Source: an uncultured Neisseriaceae bacterium
GTDB taxonomy: Bacteria; Pseudomonadota; Gammaproteobacteria; Burkholderiales; Neisseriaceae
Length of the DNA: 54,814 nucleotides
NCBI GenBank assembly: GCA_946481965.1
Contig: CAMLPN010000009.1
Coordinates: 1-54,814, forward strand
Direction: 5' to 3'
Shown here: positions 1-9,515 of the stretch, piece after piece
How the letters are laid out: each line of letters starts with the position of its first letter
Position numbering within the stretch: the stretch's first letter is position 1
Program-made: the position numbers and the translations under genes
The notes under the pieces: generated by a model
Seen by the model: only the letters and a program-made list of their open reading frames with translations
What the model was told of the DNA's origin: nothing
Databases searched by the model: none

Positions 1-805
1 AAAGTCTGCCAAATTGGTCACGGGTCATTCCATAGTAAAGCCCTTTCTTGCCTCCACTTCCTGCCATAAATTGAATTAAACCAGTCGCTGAAGATTTAGG
101 ATTGCGAATGTTTGGATTAAACGTCCCACCGGTGTCAAAAGAAATGACAGCCGCCAAATCGTTTGGATCAACGCCAATATTTTTAGCAACACGGGCAATT
201 GATTCAGCTTTTTCTTTTGTGAAATTTTTGTTTCTAAAGTTTTGCTGACCTCTATTCTGAACAGGCACAGCTGCTGCGGCCATCATGCCCTTGGACGCTA
301 CTTCAGATGATTTTCTTGTCGCCTTCATACGCGCAATAGTAGGTTTTATTTTACCTGACTTAATATCCGCAAAATACGCATCATTAGGTGCCGCCGTATT
401 ACCCCTTGTTTTTTGTTGCACAAAATCTGATACCCAGCGATATCCATTCCAGATGGCAACATGACCATAGTTATGCTTAGATTTACTTGAAGATGGCATT
501 GACATAATATCGCCAATTTGAGGGACATAGTTTTCGTTGTATTCAACTTGTTCAAAATCGTTTCTTTTTAACAGATTTTTTGCGACGTCCTTGCCGTGCC
601 CCCAAATTTTAATACCCTGCGCCCGCAAAGAATCATTTACAAAGCGCGCACACATGCCTGTACTTCCGCCTTTTGCATGTTTTGTCGTGTAATCCGCTGC
701 TTTCACTGCTGCATCTGCAAGAGAACTGTTAGAAACACTGTTAGAAGTACGTCTCTTTCCAATTATAATTGGCTTAGTTGGTGATTCATAAGAGCCATTT
801 ACTTC
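1..805 (-). pseudogene. Phage tail-associated lysozyme/amidase-like protein, 3' part running off the window
   Basis: The minus frame is open from an in-frame stop at 806-808 down to base 1, so the gene continues beyond the window. The first half resembles a CHAP or NlpC-type amidase: TGMCARFVNDSL holds the likely nucleophilic Cys, and YGHVAIWNG holds the likely His. The second half resembles a lysozyme/transglycosylase fold, with VAKNIGVDPNDLAAVISF and then SSATGLIQFMA. This pairing is typical of wall-degrading domains in phage tail or tape-measure proteins. No convincing start codon follows the stop at 806-808; the first ATG (about 657) lies inside the amidase domain. I therefore read it as the surviving 3' part of a phage gene rather than an intact gene. 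It sits on the prophage side of a tRNA gene with an integrase remnant between them. Confidence 0.65.
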
Positions 806-1092
806 TTAATATGTTTTGTCACCATGAAACAGCCGGTAAACACTTTCGCCAATAAAATCACCTATATCTTCTTTGCGTTTGCTGGTAGCATTTGCAATGA
901 CACCAATGGCAATATCGGAGAAATTATTAATCATCTGTCTGGCTTGATTGGCTGCACCAGTAAAGTCTCCATGTGCCAGGTTTCGAAGATTTCAGCATAC
1001 CCTTTCAAGATCGGAATAGCATTATTTTTAACAGCTTCACATAAATTCGAAAATGCTTTTTTCAGGTTATCCACTGAAATTTCATTGCCCAT
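806..1092 (-). pseudogene. Frameshifted phage gene remnant
   Basis: Reading leftwards from an ATG at 1092, one frame gives MGNEISVDNLKKAFSNL and continues to GYAEIF. A second frame then gives NLAHGDFTGAANQARQ and continues to FHGDKTY, stopping at 806-808. The two parts read as one protein broken by a small indel near 985-995. The product is not recognised; the position beside a tail-lysozyme fragment suggests a phage structural gene. The second frame runs directly into the frame of the lysozyme-like fragment, separated only by the TAA, so the two may once have been one gene. Confidence 0.45.
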
Positions 1093-1347
1093 AATTCCAT
1101 TTGAAAAAGTATCCCAATCAGATCAAGAATTTCCGCCCTTTGCCCAAGTGCTATGATCATCATAAAACAGTAAAAAGGCTCCGCCTATATAAATAATGCC
1201 AGCAATTAGCTGGTTTTTTTATTTATATTTAAGGGATGTTAAATGCATTTTTCGTTTTAGTTATTGGAGAAAATCCTAATGAATAATTAAAAACTTATCA
1301 TGAATTTGAAGCTATCGAAGAAGATGATAAGTATGTACTAAATATAG

Positions 1348-1488
1348 ATTAGACAACTTACTAAGTTAGGCGGCTGGTCGAGCGAAAAGATGGTAAGAAG
1401 ATATGCGCATATGAATGTTGAACACTTAAAACAGTACGCAGAAAACGCAGCTCAATTTGACACCAAATTGACACCAAGCAATATTTAA
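1348..1488 (+). pseudogene. Tyrosine integrase C-terminal fragment
   Basis: A 46-codon open stretch preceded by an in-frame TAG encodes KLGGWSSEKMVRRYAHM and then VEHLKQYAENAAQ. This is the C-terminal box II region of phage tyrosine recombinases; the Tyr of RRYAHM matches the catalytic tyrosine that forms the covalent DNA link. The catalytic domain upstream is missing and the sequence before it is AT-rich and full of stops. The fragment lies 55 bp from the 3' end of tRNA-Ala(GGC), the usual place for an integrase of a tRNA-integrating prophage. It cannot be a functional enzyme. Confidence 0.75.
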
Positions 1489-1494
1489 TAAAAA

Positions 1495-1517
1495 AAGCCA
1501 CAGGGCTAATGTGGCTT
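1495..1517. terminator. Hairpin after the integrase remnant
   Basis: An 8-bp perfect stem, AAGCCACA with TGTGGCTT, has a 7-nt loop and A-rich flanking sequence. It lies between two converging units (integrase remnant on +, tRNA-Ala on -) and could end both. Confidence 0.6.
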
Positions 1518-1542
1518 AAATTATTGAATCTTTAATATAAAT

Positions 1543-1618
<76 letters not shown>

Positions 1619-1655
1619 ATCTTGCTATCCGTCGTTTTCGATAGATAGGCTGCGC

Positions 1656-1683
1656 ATTCTACCTGAAATAAAATAATTTGCAA
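1656..1683 (-). promoter_or_regulatory. Promoter of tRNA-Ala
   Basis: On the minus strand a TTGCAA -35 box (1678-1683) is followed after 16 nt by a TAGAAT -10 box (1656-1661). A GC-rich discriminator GCGCAGCC follows, as expected for a stable-RNA promoter. The predicted start is about 30 nt upstream of the mature tRNA. Confidence 0.6.
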
Positions 1684-1865
1684 GCTTTGCATATTAAGAT
1701 TGCTTGTTTTGTGGCTATATGTCTTGATCTGCAGTTTATGTGCTGATTAAAAACAAATCTGCAGTCATATTTTTGTGTAATCTACGGGATTAGTGGTCGT
1801 TGTGAGTATTTGAATTTATACTTAGCTTTTTCCATAAACTTATTGTCTGTAAGCAAGGATTGATT

Positions 1866-2873
1866 ATGCCGCGCACAAAGCGACGGGTGTTACCTTATAC
1901 TGTTATCGGAATATTGCTTATTCTGGCTATATTATGGTCCGCATTATTATTTATCCCACGCTCTAATCAGGGATATCGGCTGAAAATACCTGCCGGCTAT
2001 GGCATTAGCAATGTCAGTCGTACTCTGGCTGCGGATCGGGTTATATTCAGTCGATGGGTATTTGTTGGTACAGCCTATATGTTGGGTATGAGTGATAAAA
2101 TTCATCGGGGTAATTACCGTTTGTCAGCATCTTTGTCCAGTTGGGATATTTTGCAGCGTCTGCGTAAAGGCAAACCTGACAGTATCACTATCCAGATAAT
2201 TGAAGGCACGACATTCGCGCAGATGCGTAAAATTGTTAATAGTGCACAGGATATTGAACACACAACCCGTGATTGGTCAGACGAAAAATTGCTCCAGACA
2301 ATCGCTGCGGATACAACTTATACCCATCCTGAGGGTTTATTTTTTCCGGCAACCTATGATATTAGTGCCAACAGCAGCGATGTATACTTTTACCAGCAAG
2401 CTTATCAAACCATGCAAAATCATTTACAAAATGCATGGAATCAACGTCAGAAAGATTTACCTTATAAATCCCCTTATGAACTACTGATTATGGCTAGTTT
2501 GATTGAAAAAGAAACCGGTCATGTCAATGATCGGGCGAATGTTTCTGCCGTTTTTATAAACCGGCTGAAAATAAATATGCGTTTGCAAACTGACCCTACC
2601 GTTATCTACGGTATGGGTAAATTATATAAAGGAAAGATCAGTAAAGCTGATCTGCGCCGTGATACACCCTATAATACCTACACACGCAACGGCTTACCGC
2701 CTACACCGATTGCCTTGCCGGGTAAAGCTGCTTTAGAGGCAGCAGCGCATCCGGCCAATAATAGCTATCTTTATTTTGTTTCTCGCAATGACGGTAGTGG
2801 TCGCAGCCAGTTTAGTCATAATCTGCAGGAACATAATGCAGCTGTAAGGCAATATATTTTGAAAAAAAATTAA
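1866..2873 (+). CDS. mltG: Endolytic murein transglycosylase MltG
   Basis: A YceG/MltG-family protein of 335 aa. It cleaves nascent peptidoglycan strands at the inner membrane and so helps set glycan chain length. One N-terminal membrane helix (about residues 9-30) is followed by a LysM-like region and the catalytic domain. The motif ASLIEKETGH contains the conserved catalytic Glu, and QTDPTVIYG is a family hallmark. I chose ATG 1866 because AAGGA lies 7 nt upstream; an in-frame TTG at 1860 has no room for a ribosome-binding site. It heads a + strand run with tmk (25 nt gap) and holB, the usual mltG-tmk-holB order. Confidence 0.93.
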   Translation: MPRTKRRVLPYTVIGILLILAILWSALLFIPRSNQGYRLKIPAGYGISNVSRTLAADRVIFSRWVFVGTAYMLGMSDKIHRGNYRLSASLSSWDILQRLRKGKPDSITIQIIEGTTFAQMRKIVNSAQDIEHTTRDWSDEKLLQTIAADTTYTHPEGLFFPATYDISANSSDVYFYQQAYQTMQNHLQNAWNQRQKDLPYKSPYELLIMASLIEKETGHVNDRANVSAVFINRLKINMRLQTDPTVIYGMGKLYKGKISKADLRRDTPYNTYTRNGLPPTPIALPGKAALEAAAHPANNSYLYFVSRNDGSGRSQFSHNLQEHNAAVRQYILKKN

Positions 2874-2898
2874 TGGAACCTGAGTAAATCTGAAATTC

Positions 2899-3525
2899 AT
2901 GAAAGCAAAATTTATTACATTAGATGGAATTGATGGAGCCGGAAAATCTACTAATCTGGAAACCATCCGTCTTTGGTTTGAACAGCACCAGCTGCCAGTT
3001 TTATTTACCCGTGAACCGGGTGGTACAGCAGTGGGTGAAGCTCTGCGAGCCATTTTGCTTGATTCGCATTCCCAACTAAATGCACGCACTGAAACTTTAC
3101 TGATGTTCGCTGCCCGTCAGCAACATCTGGATACCGTAATTAAACCAGCACTGGCTGCCGGTAAACATGTGGTAAGTGATCGTTTTACCGATGCGACCTT
3201 TGCTTATCAGGGCGGAGGCAGGGAAATTCCCTTATCCGATATAGCCATACTGGAAAACTGGGTACAGCATGGCTTCTGTCCCGATATGACTTTATTACTG
3301 GATATTTCACTCTCTGTAGCACAGCAGCGAGTTGCCCAACACAGTAATCCTGATCGTTTTGAACAACTGGATAGTGCTTTTTTCGAACGTACCCGTAAAA
3401 TATATTTAGATCGAGCAGCCACAGCTCCACAGCGTTATCGTATTATTAACAGTAATCAGCCTTTAGCAGAAGTAGCTGCGCAGATCAATCAGTCTTTAAG
3501 CCAATTATTTGGATATACCGCATGA
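2899..3525 (+). CDS. tmk: Thymidylate kinase
   Basis: Phosphorylates dTMP to dTDP with ATP in dTTP synthesis. The 208-aa length is normal for the family. The P-loop GIDGAGKST is at residues 10-18, the DR(F/Y) motif occurs in DRFTDATFAYQGGGR (about 94-108), and a short LID lies near NPDRFEQLD. The stop overlaps the holB start by 4 nt (ATGA), so the two are probably translationally coupled. Confidence 0.95.
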   Translation: MKAKFITLDGIDGAGKSTNLETIRLWFEQHQLPVLFTREPGGTAVGEALRAILLDSHSQLNARTETLLMFAARQQHLDTVIKPALAAGKHVVSDRFTDATFAYQGGGREIPLSDIAILENWVQHGFCPDMTLLLDISLSVAQQRVAQHSNPDRFEQLDSAFFERTRKIYLDRAATAPQRYRIINSNQPLAEVAAQINQSLSQLFGYTA

Positions 3526-4499
3526 TTTACCCATGGCTTGTACCAATCTGGCAACAAATAGACCGCTATTGGCAGCAACAACCACATTCATGGCTACTTT
3601 ATGGTCAGCCGGGGATCGGAAAACAAGCTTTTGCTGAGCATTTAGCACAAGCTTTATTATGTGAATCTCTGCAAGCGGGTCATCAGCCCTGTGGTCATTG
3701 CCCTTCTTGTCATTTATTTAATCAGCACAGCCATCCTGATTTTCTACCGGTAAGTCCAGAAGAAGCAGATAGCACTATCAATGAACGCAAACAAGCGGTG
3801 ATAAAAGTAGAAACCGTACGTAAAGTACTGGATTTTGCTCATTTAAGCGCTCATCGTGGCGGAAAGCGCGTTGCCTTAATTTATCCGGCCGAGAGTATGA
3901 ACGTACAGGCAGCTAATGCGTTGTTAAAAATTCTTGAGGAGCCGCCACATGGAATGGTGTTTATACTGGTCAGTCATCATAAAGATCGTTTATTACCGAC
4001 CATTAAAAGCCGCTGCCGACAAGTAGGTCTGTTGAAACCAGATCATAATCAGGCTCTAGCCTTTGTACAGCAGCAATATGGCGAAGAGGCCACTAATCTG
4101 CTGGCTTTTCATGGCGGTGCACCATTATTTGATAACGAAAATAATCATAACCAACTACGTGATGAATTACTTTCCTTACTGGTTAAACCCCGATTACTGG
4201 CACTTCTCGATTATGCCGCCGTGTTTGACAAACAGAAACTTGCCTTATCCACCTTTTTAGATTGGTTTGGCAAATGGCTGTTGGATATGATTCTTGCTCA
4301 GCAAAATATGCCGGTCATGTATTATCCAGCGATGCAACAAAAATTGGTACAAATTAGTTCTACACTTGACACACTGACTTTATTTGCATTATTTGATAAA
4401 GTAACAACATTAGCCCCTTACGGCAAACACACGCTCAATGTTAAAATACAACTTGAAGATATATTTATTCAGTATTTGAATGTGTGGCAACAAAAATAA
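3522..4499 (+). CDS. holB: DNA polymerase III subunit delta'
   Basis: A clamp-loader subunit of the AAA+ fold, 325 aa. The P-loop-like sequence GQPGIGKQAFAEHLA is near residues 28-42. A zinc-binding CGHCPSC module follows, then the clamp-loader signatures NALLKILEEPP and TIKSRCRQ. The pairing with tmk is widely conserved. The product works in the cytosol with delta and gamma/tau to load the beta clamp. Confidence 0.92.
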   Translation: MIYPWLVPIWQQIDRYWQQQPHSWLLYGQPGIGKQAFAEHLAQALLCESLQAGHQPCGHCPSCHLFNQHSHPDFLPVSPEEADSTINERKQAVIKVETVRKVLDFAHLSAHRGGKRVALIYPAESMNVQAANALLKILEEPPHGMVFILVSHHKDRLLPTIKSRCRQVGLLKPDHNQALAFVQQQYGEEATNLLAFHGGAPLFDNENNHNQLRDELLSLLVKPRLLALLDYAAVFDKQKLALSTFLDWFGKWLLDMILAQQNMPVMYYPAMQQKLVQISSTLDTLTLFALFDKVTTLAPYGKHTLNVKIQLEDIFIQYLNVWQQK

Positions 4500-4521
4500 C
4501 ACATAATAACGAAAGAAATTT

Positions 4522-4881
4522 ATGGCTGAAACTCCAACCAATATTCCAGCTAAAATGATCAATCTGATCATTCCAGATAAACCAGCACTTTATCGTAGTT
4601 ATATGGGTTTTCTGAAATATGGCGGATTATTTGCCCCAACAACAGACAAATTTAAGATGGGCGAAGAAGTGCTGCTGGCAGCTAATTTACCAGAATTCAA
4701 TGAACCCAAATATCTACGCACCAATGTAGTCTGGATTAATTCAGCTACTACTGCTACTGGTCAGCCACAAGGTATCGGATTGGCATTTGGTAAAGATGAA
4801 GACAGCATTGCGGTTAAACAGGCAATTGAAGATCTGCTACCTGGCATGCTACTGAGTGATCGCCCTACATATACACTGTAA
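4522..4881 (+). CDS. pilZ: PilZ domain protein, type IV pilus biogenesis
   Basis: A 119-aa single-domain protein matching the small PilZ of type IV pilus systems, which is needed for pilus assembly and usually does not bind c-di-GMP strongly. Visible features are YMGFLKYGGLFAPT near the N-terminus and GIGLAFGKDEDS toward the C-terminus. The RxxxR and D/NxSxxG c-di-GMP motifs are not evident, as in the non-binding class. Its place between holB (22 nt gap) and tatD (2 nt gap) is the order seen in Neisseriaceae and other proteobacteria. Confidence 0.88.
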   Translation: MAETPTNIPAKMINLIIPDKPALYRSYMGFLKYGGLFAPTTDKFKMGEEVLLAANLPEFNEPKYLRTNVVWINSATTATGQPQGIGLAFGKDEDSIAVKQAIEDLLPGMLLSDRPTYTL

Positions 4882-4883
4882 TT

Positions 4884-5657
4884 ATGCTCATTGATTCACA
4901 CTGTCATTTAAACATGCCGCAACTGGCGGATCGTCTACCTGAAATATTAGCCAATATGGCTGCTGCAGATATCCGCCAAGCAATAGCCATCAGTGTCGAT
5001 CGCAAAAGTGCTGCGGAAGTTCTGGATTTAGCTGAACAACATATAAACTTATTTGCCAGTGTTGGTATACACCCAGAATATCAAAATGCAGAAGAAATGA
5101 GTTTGGATGAACTGATTACAGCTGCACAACATCCTAAAGTTGTTGGTATAGGTGAAACTGGACTGGACTATCACTGGTGTAGCGGTGATCTAGACTGGCA
5201 ACACCAGCGCTTTACTACACATATTCAGGCATCTAACCATACCGGTCTGCCCTTGATTATTCACACCCGCGATGCTGCTGTTGATACTTTACGTCTTTTA
5301 AGGGAAAATCAAGCTCAGCAAGGGGTAATTCACTGTTTTACCGAAGACACGACCTTTGCCAAAGCCATTCTTGATCTGGGTTTGTATTTATCTTTTTCCG
5401 GCATTGTTACTTTCAAAAATGCACATCAGATTCAAGAAGCCTGTCGCTATGCACCACTGGACAGAATATTAATTGAAACTGATGCTCCTTATTTGGCGCC
5501 AGTACCCAAAAGAGGTAAATTGAACGAACCTTCATACGTTCATTATACTGCTGAATTTATTGCTCAGCTGCGTGGTGACAGTTTAGAAAATATAGCACAA
5601 GCTACTACCAGTAATACTTATTGTTTGTTTAGCAAAATTCCACCAGTGGTAGATTAA
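4884..5657 (+). CDS. tatD: TatD family metal-dependent hydrolase
   Basis: An amidohydrolase-fold nuclease of 257 aa. Metal ligands are visible in order: DSHCHLNM at the N-terminus, the Glu of GETGLDYHW, His in PLIIHTRDA, His in GVIHCFTE, and Asp in IETDAPYLAP. The family acts as 3'-5' exonuclease and D-aminoacyl-tRNA-type hydrolase; the substrate here cannot be assigned. It is tightly packed between pilZ and the next hydrolase gene, so it is probably in the same operon. Confidence 0.9.
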   Translation: MLIDSHCHLNMPQLADRLPEILANMAAADIRQAIAISVDRKSAAEVLDLAEQHINLFASVGIHPEYQNAEEMSLDELITAAQHPKVVGIGETGLDYHWCSGDLDWQHQRFTTHIQASNHTGLPLIIHTRDAAVDTLRLLRENQAQQGVIHCFTEDTTFAKAILDLGLYLSFSGIVTFKNAHQIQEACRYAPLDRILIETDAPYLAPVPKRGKLNEPSYVHYTAEFIAQLRGDSLENIAQATTSNTYCLFSKIPPVVD

Positions 5658-5659
5658 TT

Positions 5660-6451
5660 ATGACTGAAATCACCCTGACCGTACTCGGCTGTGGCAGTTC
5701 ATCCGGTACACCGGTCATTAGGTGTCAATGTCCTGCCTGTAGCAGCAAAAGCCCTAAAAATCGCCGTACACGCTGTAGTGCTCATTTAATTATTGGCAAT
5801 AAGCACTGGCAGATTGATACCAGTACCGATTTTTATCATCAAGCTTTGAGACATAAACTACAACAGATCGATGGTGTTCTCTACACTCATCCTCATGCTG
5901 ATCATCTTAATGGTATAGATGATTTACGTGCTTTCTGCTATCAGCAAAAATCAGCTATCCCCATATATGGTCATAGCGGTACCCTTGCCAATATTTGTAG
6001 TCGTTTCGATTATGCTTTTCTAGAACAGAACAATCACTGGAACCGTCCGGTATTACGGGCACATGAACTGCCCCTGAATCAGGAACAAAATAGCGTTTTA
6101 ACTATTGAAGGCGTACCGGTCTGGCACTTTGGTGTACCACACGGTAGCTGGACAACCAGTGCCTACCGCATTGGCAACATCGCCTGGTTTACCGATCTAA
6201 ACCATATAGACGAATCCCTATTTGCACATTTGCATGGACTGGATTATCTCTTTCTCGACTGCCTGATGGATACGCCCTACCCAAGCCACCTAAGCACCGA
6301 GCAAGCCTTTGCCTACGCTAAACGTATCAACGCCAGACAAACCTACTTTATTCATATGACTCATCATCAGGAATACCGGGCACTAAAACGACGCTGTCCC
6401 AAAAATTGCGCACCAGCTTATGATGGTTTAATTGTCAGCAGTTATTATTAA
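5660..6451 (+). CDS. MBL-fold metallohydrolase, PhnP-like
   Basis: A metallo-beta-lactamase fold protein of 263 aa. The metal motif YTHPHADHLNGIDDLRAF is clear. Further ligands are likely in WFTDLNHID and FIHMTHHQ. The N-terminus GCGSSSGTP followed by CQCPACSS resembles the PhnP branch (cyclic phosphodiesterases) with a structural zinc site. No phosphonate genes are nearby, so the substrate is unknown. It ends the mltG-tmk-holB-pilZ-tatD run, with a start 2 nt after the tatD stop. Confidence 0.85.
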   Translation: MTEITLTVLGCGSSSGTPVIRCQCPACSSKSPKNRRTRCSAHLIIGNKHWQIDTSTDFYHQALRHKLQQIDGVLYTHPHADHLNGIDDLRAFCYQQKSAIPIYGHSGTLANICSRFDYAFLEQNNHWNRPVLRAHELPLNQEQNSVLTIEGVPVWHFGVPHGSWTTSAYRIGNIAWFTDLNHIDESLFAHLHGLDYLFLDCLMDTPYPSHLSTEQAFAYAKRINARQTYFIHMTHHQEYRALKRRCPKNCAPAYDGLIVSSYY

Positions 6452-6551
6452 TATTCTTTTCTCACAAATAACTTAACATTATTAATAATAAATTATTACT
6501 ATATTTTTATTATAAAAATCATTAATTTAAATTTTGAAAAATAAATAAAAA

Positions 6552-7661
6552 TTACAATTCTGCTTGCTCATCATAATCATTCAATACACCATCATTCATT
6601 CTATCTAAGTGTTTTTGTTTACTCAGTTCTTTTAACTTATTATAAGAAATATAACTACAACTTTCAGATAAAGGACCTTTCTCCAAAAGAGAAAAAACCG
6701 GTCTGAGTAATTCCTGAAAAACTTTTTCCTGCCGACTATCGGGTGCAACAATATGTAATTTAATATTCATATTTGGTTGCAATGCAAGTAAATCGGCCAT
6801 TCTTAATAAACCTGAATAAACTGAAGTCGTGTGTTCCACTTCGAACGCCCGAACAATTGAACGCCCTTTTAACCAAATAACATCTATTTGTTCAATCGTA
6901 CTTAATGTCGTCTCATCATAATTAAGCGGTAATCTGTCCAATAAAGCTTCAGTATCTTTTTTCCATTCTTTTAAAACTCTGCTGCGATCTGCCTTAGGTA
7001 ACCAAATTCGATGTCCCATACAAGCTCCTATCTGAGCCAGTAACGCCTGCATTTTAATTGATTCACGGACATCATTATTTATGTATATTTCATTATTTTC
7101 TAAAGATTCTTCATTTTCAGGTACAGAAACTTCAACAACTTTTTCAACACGATTTACGGTATGTTTTTTTAAATTTTTCAGCTCTTTTTCATCTAAAGGA
7201 TAGGGTGAGGGATTATTAGCCTGCATCGATAGCATCTCTGCTAATAACTCTCCGTCTTTATCATTAAGTTTATTTAAACTGTTTCGCAGAATACCGGTCC
7301 AGATACCACTGTTTTTAGGATATGACTGAGTAAAAGAAAGATGCTGCCAGATTTTATCGTCATGAATGGGGATTGAATCAGGCAAGGATAACCATACTTT
7401 TGTTCGCACATGAAAACGCAAAATAAACGGATCATTATTTTCTACAAAAATAGGAGTATTATCCTGAAATGGACAATTATCAATCACTTCAAGCAAACCA
7501 CACCAGCGAGATAATCGAGTAATATAACAAACTAAGATATCCCCGGTTTTAAGCTTTGCTGCTAAACTGTGTTGCTTGATACGAAAACCACTAACAGTTC
7601 TATCAGAATGGGTAAAAGCTTCATAGGTTTCCGGTGAAAAAAGATTTATGTAGTAAGTCAT
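6552..7661 (-). CDS. Two-domain protein: EVE/PUA-like reader plus PD-(D/E)xK-like nuclease (putative)
   Basis: A 369-aa protein that I do not recognise as a named gene. Residues 1-120 (YYINLFSPETYEAF, then the basic patch GFRIKQHSLAAKLKTGDILV and WCGLLEV) look like an EVE/PUA-like fold, which in other proteins binds modified bases. A charged linker spans about 150-200. The C-terminal part carries IDVIWLKG (Asp260) and AFEVEHTTSVYSGLLRMAD (Glu274, Glu276), a D-x13-E-x-E spacing like PD-(D/E)xK nucleases. Combining a modified-base reader with such a fold suggests modification-dependent restriction (type IV-like). This is inference. The gene stands alone in AT-rich flanks between two housekeeping units, consistent with acquisition. 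Confidence 0.6.
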   Translation of the reverse strand: MTYYINLFSPETYEAFTHSDRTVSGFRIKQHSLAAKLKTGDILVCYITRLSRWCGLLEVIDNCPFQDNTPIFVENNDPFILRFHVRTKVWLSLPDSIPIHDDKIWQHLSFTQSYPKNSGIWTGILRNSLNKLNDKDGELLAEMLSMQANNPSPYPLDEKELKNLKKHTVNRVEKVVEVSVPENEESLENNEIYINNDVRESIKMQALLAQIGACMGHRIWLPKADRSRVLKEWKKDTEALLDRLPLNYDETTLSTIEQIDVIWLKGRSIVRAFEVEHTTSVYSGLLRMADLLALQPNMNIKLHIVAPDSRQEKVFQELLRPVFSLLEKGPLSESCSYISYNKLKELSKQKHLDRMNDGVLNDYDEQAEL

Positions 7662-7917
7662 AAGTTATATCTTTTACAATTTTAAACATCATAACTATTT
7701 TATTTATATCTCAATTACTGGAATTACCATAGCAATTATCAAAATTAGTGCTAATAATTACTTTAAAGTTATTAGTGAAGTTGATAATTATGCATATCAG
7801 ATAAAATTTTGTTTATTTATATTACCTAAAAACAAAAGATATTGACATAAAAATATTAAATAACTAACAATAATATCAACTCATTCTAATCATTTTCCAG
7901 ATCAGTATAACATTGTA

Positions 7918-8730
7918 TTAACTTAAATAACGTGCCGTTTGTCCTAATATCTGCTGTAACATTTCTGCGTTCAAACCCAATGCACGCACGCATAAAGCAC
8001 AATCGGCCGCCTGTGTAATACCCCATAGATATTGATTATTCTCTAGCGGCCAGTCTGGCTGTAAGGCGGTATATATTGTGTTTATGAGTTGCTGAATTTC
8101 GCCTTTACTGGCAGCAGTATTGACATAATAAAGGCAGGCGTGATGGGTGTATTTTTCCATCTGTCCTAGCACATCCAGAGGCTGCTGGTGTGGTTGCCAG
8201 TATATATTATCACTGAGTAATGGTTGTTGCCGGTAATCGATGTTAATGCGGGAAGAAAGATAGCGGAAATCCCAGCGCTCATGATTAAGCACACGGCCGC
8301 AGGCTATGATTTCGCCAAGAATGAGCTGACAGTTATCAGTCAGACTAATCTGCATGGTTTGTGTTAAAGCTGCATCACGGTGCAGTACCAAAGGATGAGG
8401 CATATAACATAGCCGGCTGTGTTTTTGCATGCGTATACTGGTATGCTGTTGTGCTTCAGTTGCAGCCGGCATTGATTGTACTCGAGTAAAAGCCTGGGTG
8501 AACAAATACAATTGGGTCTGCTCTGCCAGTTCTATATCGATATCGATACGATCCCCTGCCAGTAATCCTGGTGATGAGCTCATTTGTATCGCCGGCAAAG
8601 CCTGTGACCATACAGGTGTTACCATTGCAGGTAAGGACAGAACTTTTAGCGGCGGTGTGTAAAAGCAGCTGGCAAGTGAAGTTTGACCGCTTTGATTTAA
8701 TCGGGTAGTAAGATGTAAACGACTGTGCAT
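7918..8730 (-). CDS. ureD: Urease accessory protein UreD
   Basis: A UreD/UreH-family chaperone of 270 aa. It is the platform that, with UreF and UreG, binds apo-urease for nickel insertion. Conserved segments include LNQSGQTSLASCFYTPPLKVL at the start and LFTQAFTRVQSMP. It is the last gene of the urease operon. Its ATG overlaps the ureG stop by 1 nt (TAATG), indicating translational coupling. Confidence 0.9.
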   Translation of the reverse strand: MHSRLHLTTRLNQSGQTSLASCFYTPPLKVLSLPAMVTPVWSQALPAIQMSSSPGLLAGDRIDIDIELAEQTQLYLFTQAFTRVQSMPAATEAQQHTSIRMQKHSRLCYMPHPLVLHRDAALTQTMQISLTDNCQLILGEIIACGRVLNHERWDFRYLSSRINIDYRQQPLLSDNIYWQPHQQPLDVLGQMEKYTHHACLYYVNTAASKGEIQQLINTIYTALQPDWPLENNQYLWGITQAADCALCVRALGLNAEMLQQILGQTARYLS

Positions 8731-9365
8731 TAACGTATCAGACCGTCAGGTTCGTCTGTGTTTTCCAGTAAGGCGTATTTTTTTATCCAGTTAATTACTG
8801 TGGGTACACCTTCTTCAGTTATAAGATTGGTAAACACAAAAGGCTGTCCTTTGCGCATACGCTGCGCATCATGTTGCATCACCTTAAGACTCGCGCCCAC
8901 ATACGGGGCTAAATCAGTTTTATTAATGACCAATAAATCTGAACGGGTAATACCCGGCCCGCCTTTACGCGGTATTTTTTCCCCCTGCGCCACATCAATA
9001 ACAAACAGCGTGACATCAGCCAGATCAGGGCTGAAAGTAGCAGAAAGATTATCGCCGCCACTTTCGATAAATAGTATCTGAATATCGGGGAAACGTGTTG
9101 CCATTTCATCTACTGCTTCCAGATTCATACTGGCATCTTCACGAATGGCAGTATGCGGACAGCCACCGGTTTCTACGCCCATAATTCGTTCTGGTGGCAA
9201 CAGGCTGTTTTTGGTCAGAAATTCAGCATCTTCCTGCGTATAGATATCATTGGTAATCACCGCAATACTATATTCCTGAACCATATGACGGGTAAGTTTT
9301 TCAATCAGTGCAGTTTTACCGGAACCTACCGGACCGGCAACGCCGATTTTAATGTATTCACGCAT
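8730..9365 (-). CDS. ureG: Urease accessory GTPase UreG
   Basis: A SIMIBI-class GTPase of 211 aa that drives nickel delivery to urease. The P-loop is [17 protein letters not shown], the metal-site CPH motif occurs in [12 protein letters not shown], and the guanine-specificity motif NKTD is at [13 protein letters not shown]. The length and motif order are typical. It lies 150 nt downstream of ureJ with a strong hairpin in the gap, so it may be partly uncoupled from the upstream genes. Confidence 0.95.
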   Translation of the reverse strand: MREYIKIGVAGPVGSGKTALIEKLTRHMVQEYSIAVITNDIYTQEDAEFLTKNSLLPPERIMGVETGGCPHTAIREDASMNLEAVDEMATRFPDIQILFIESGGDNLSATFSPDLADVTLFVIDVAQGEKIPRKGGPGITRSDLLVINKTDLAPYVGASLKVMQHDAQRMRKGQPFVFTNLITEEGVPTVINWIKKYALLENTDEPDGLIR

Positions 9366-9463
9366 GGTGTTCCTTCTGCACCATTCCGTTTACTCGGTCT
9401 GATACAGTATTTCACGACTAACTCAGCTGCTTCTATTCAGACAGAACAGCTTGTTTATTAAAC

Positions 9464-9498
9464 AATCAGTTCAGAAGCCATTTCTGTCTGAACTGATT
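9464..9498 (-). terminator. Intra-operon hairpin between ureJ and ureG
   Basis: A perfect 12-bp inverted repeat (AATCAGTTCAGA / TCTGAACTGATT) with an 11-nt loop is followed on the minus strand by TGTTTAATAAAC. It may be a partial terminator that lowers ureGD expression relative to the structural genes, or a processing site. Confidence 0.5.
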
Positions 9499-9515
9499 TT
9501 ATCCGGGTATTGTTA

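Noticed and set aside
824-1156. 110-codon + strand ORF in the prophage remnant
   Set aside because: It is antisense to a frameshifted phage gene whose two minus-strand frames read as plausible protein.
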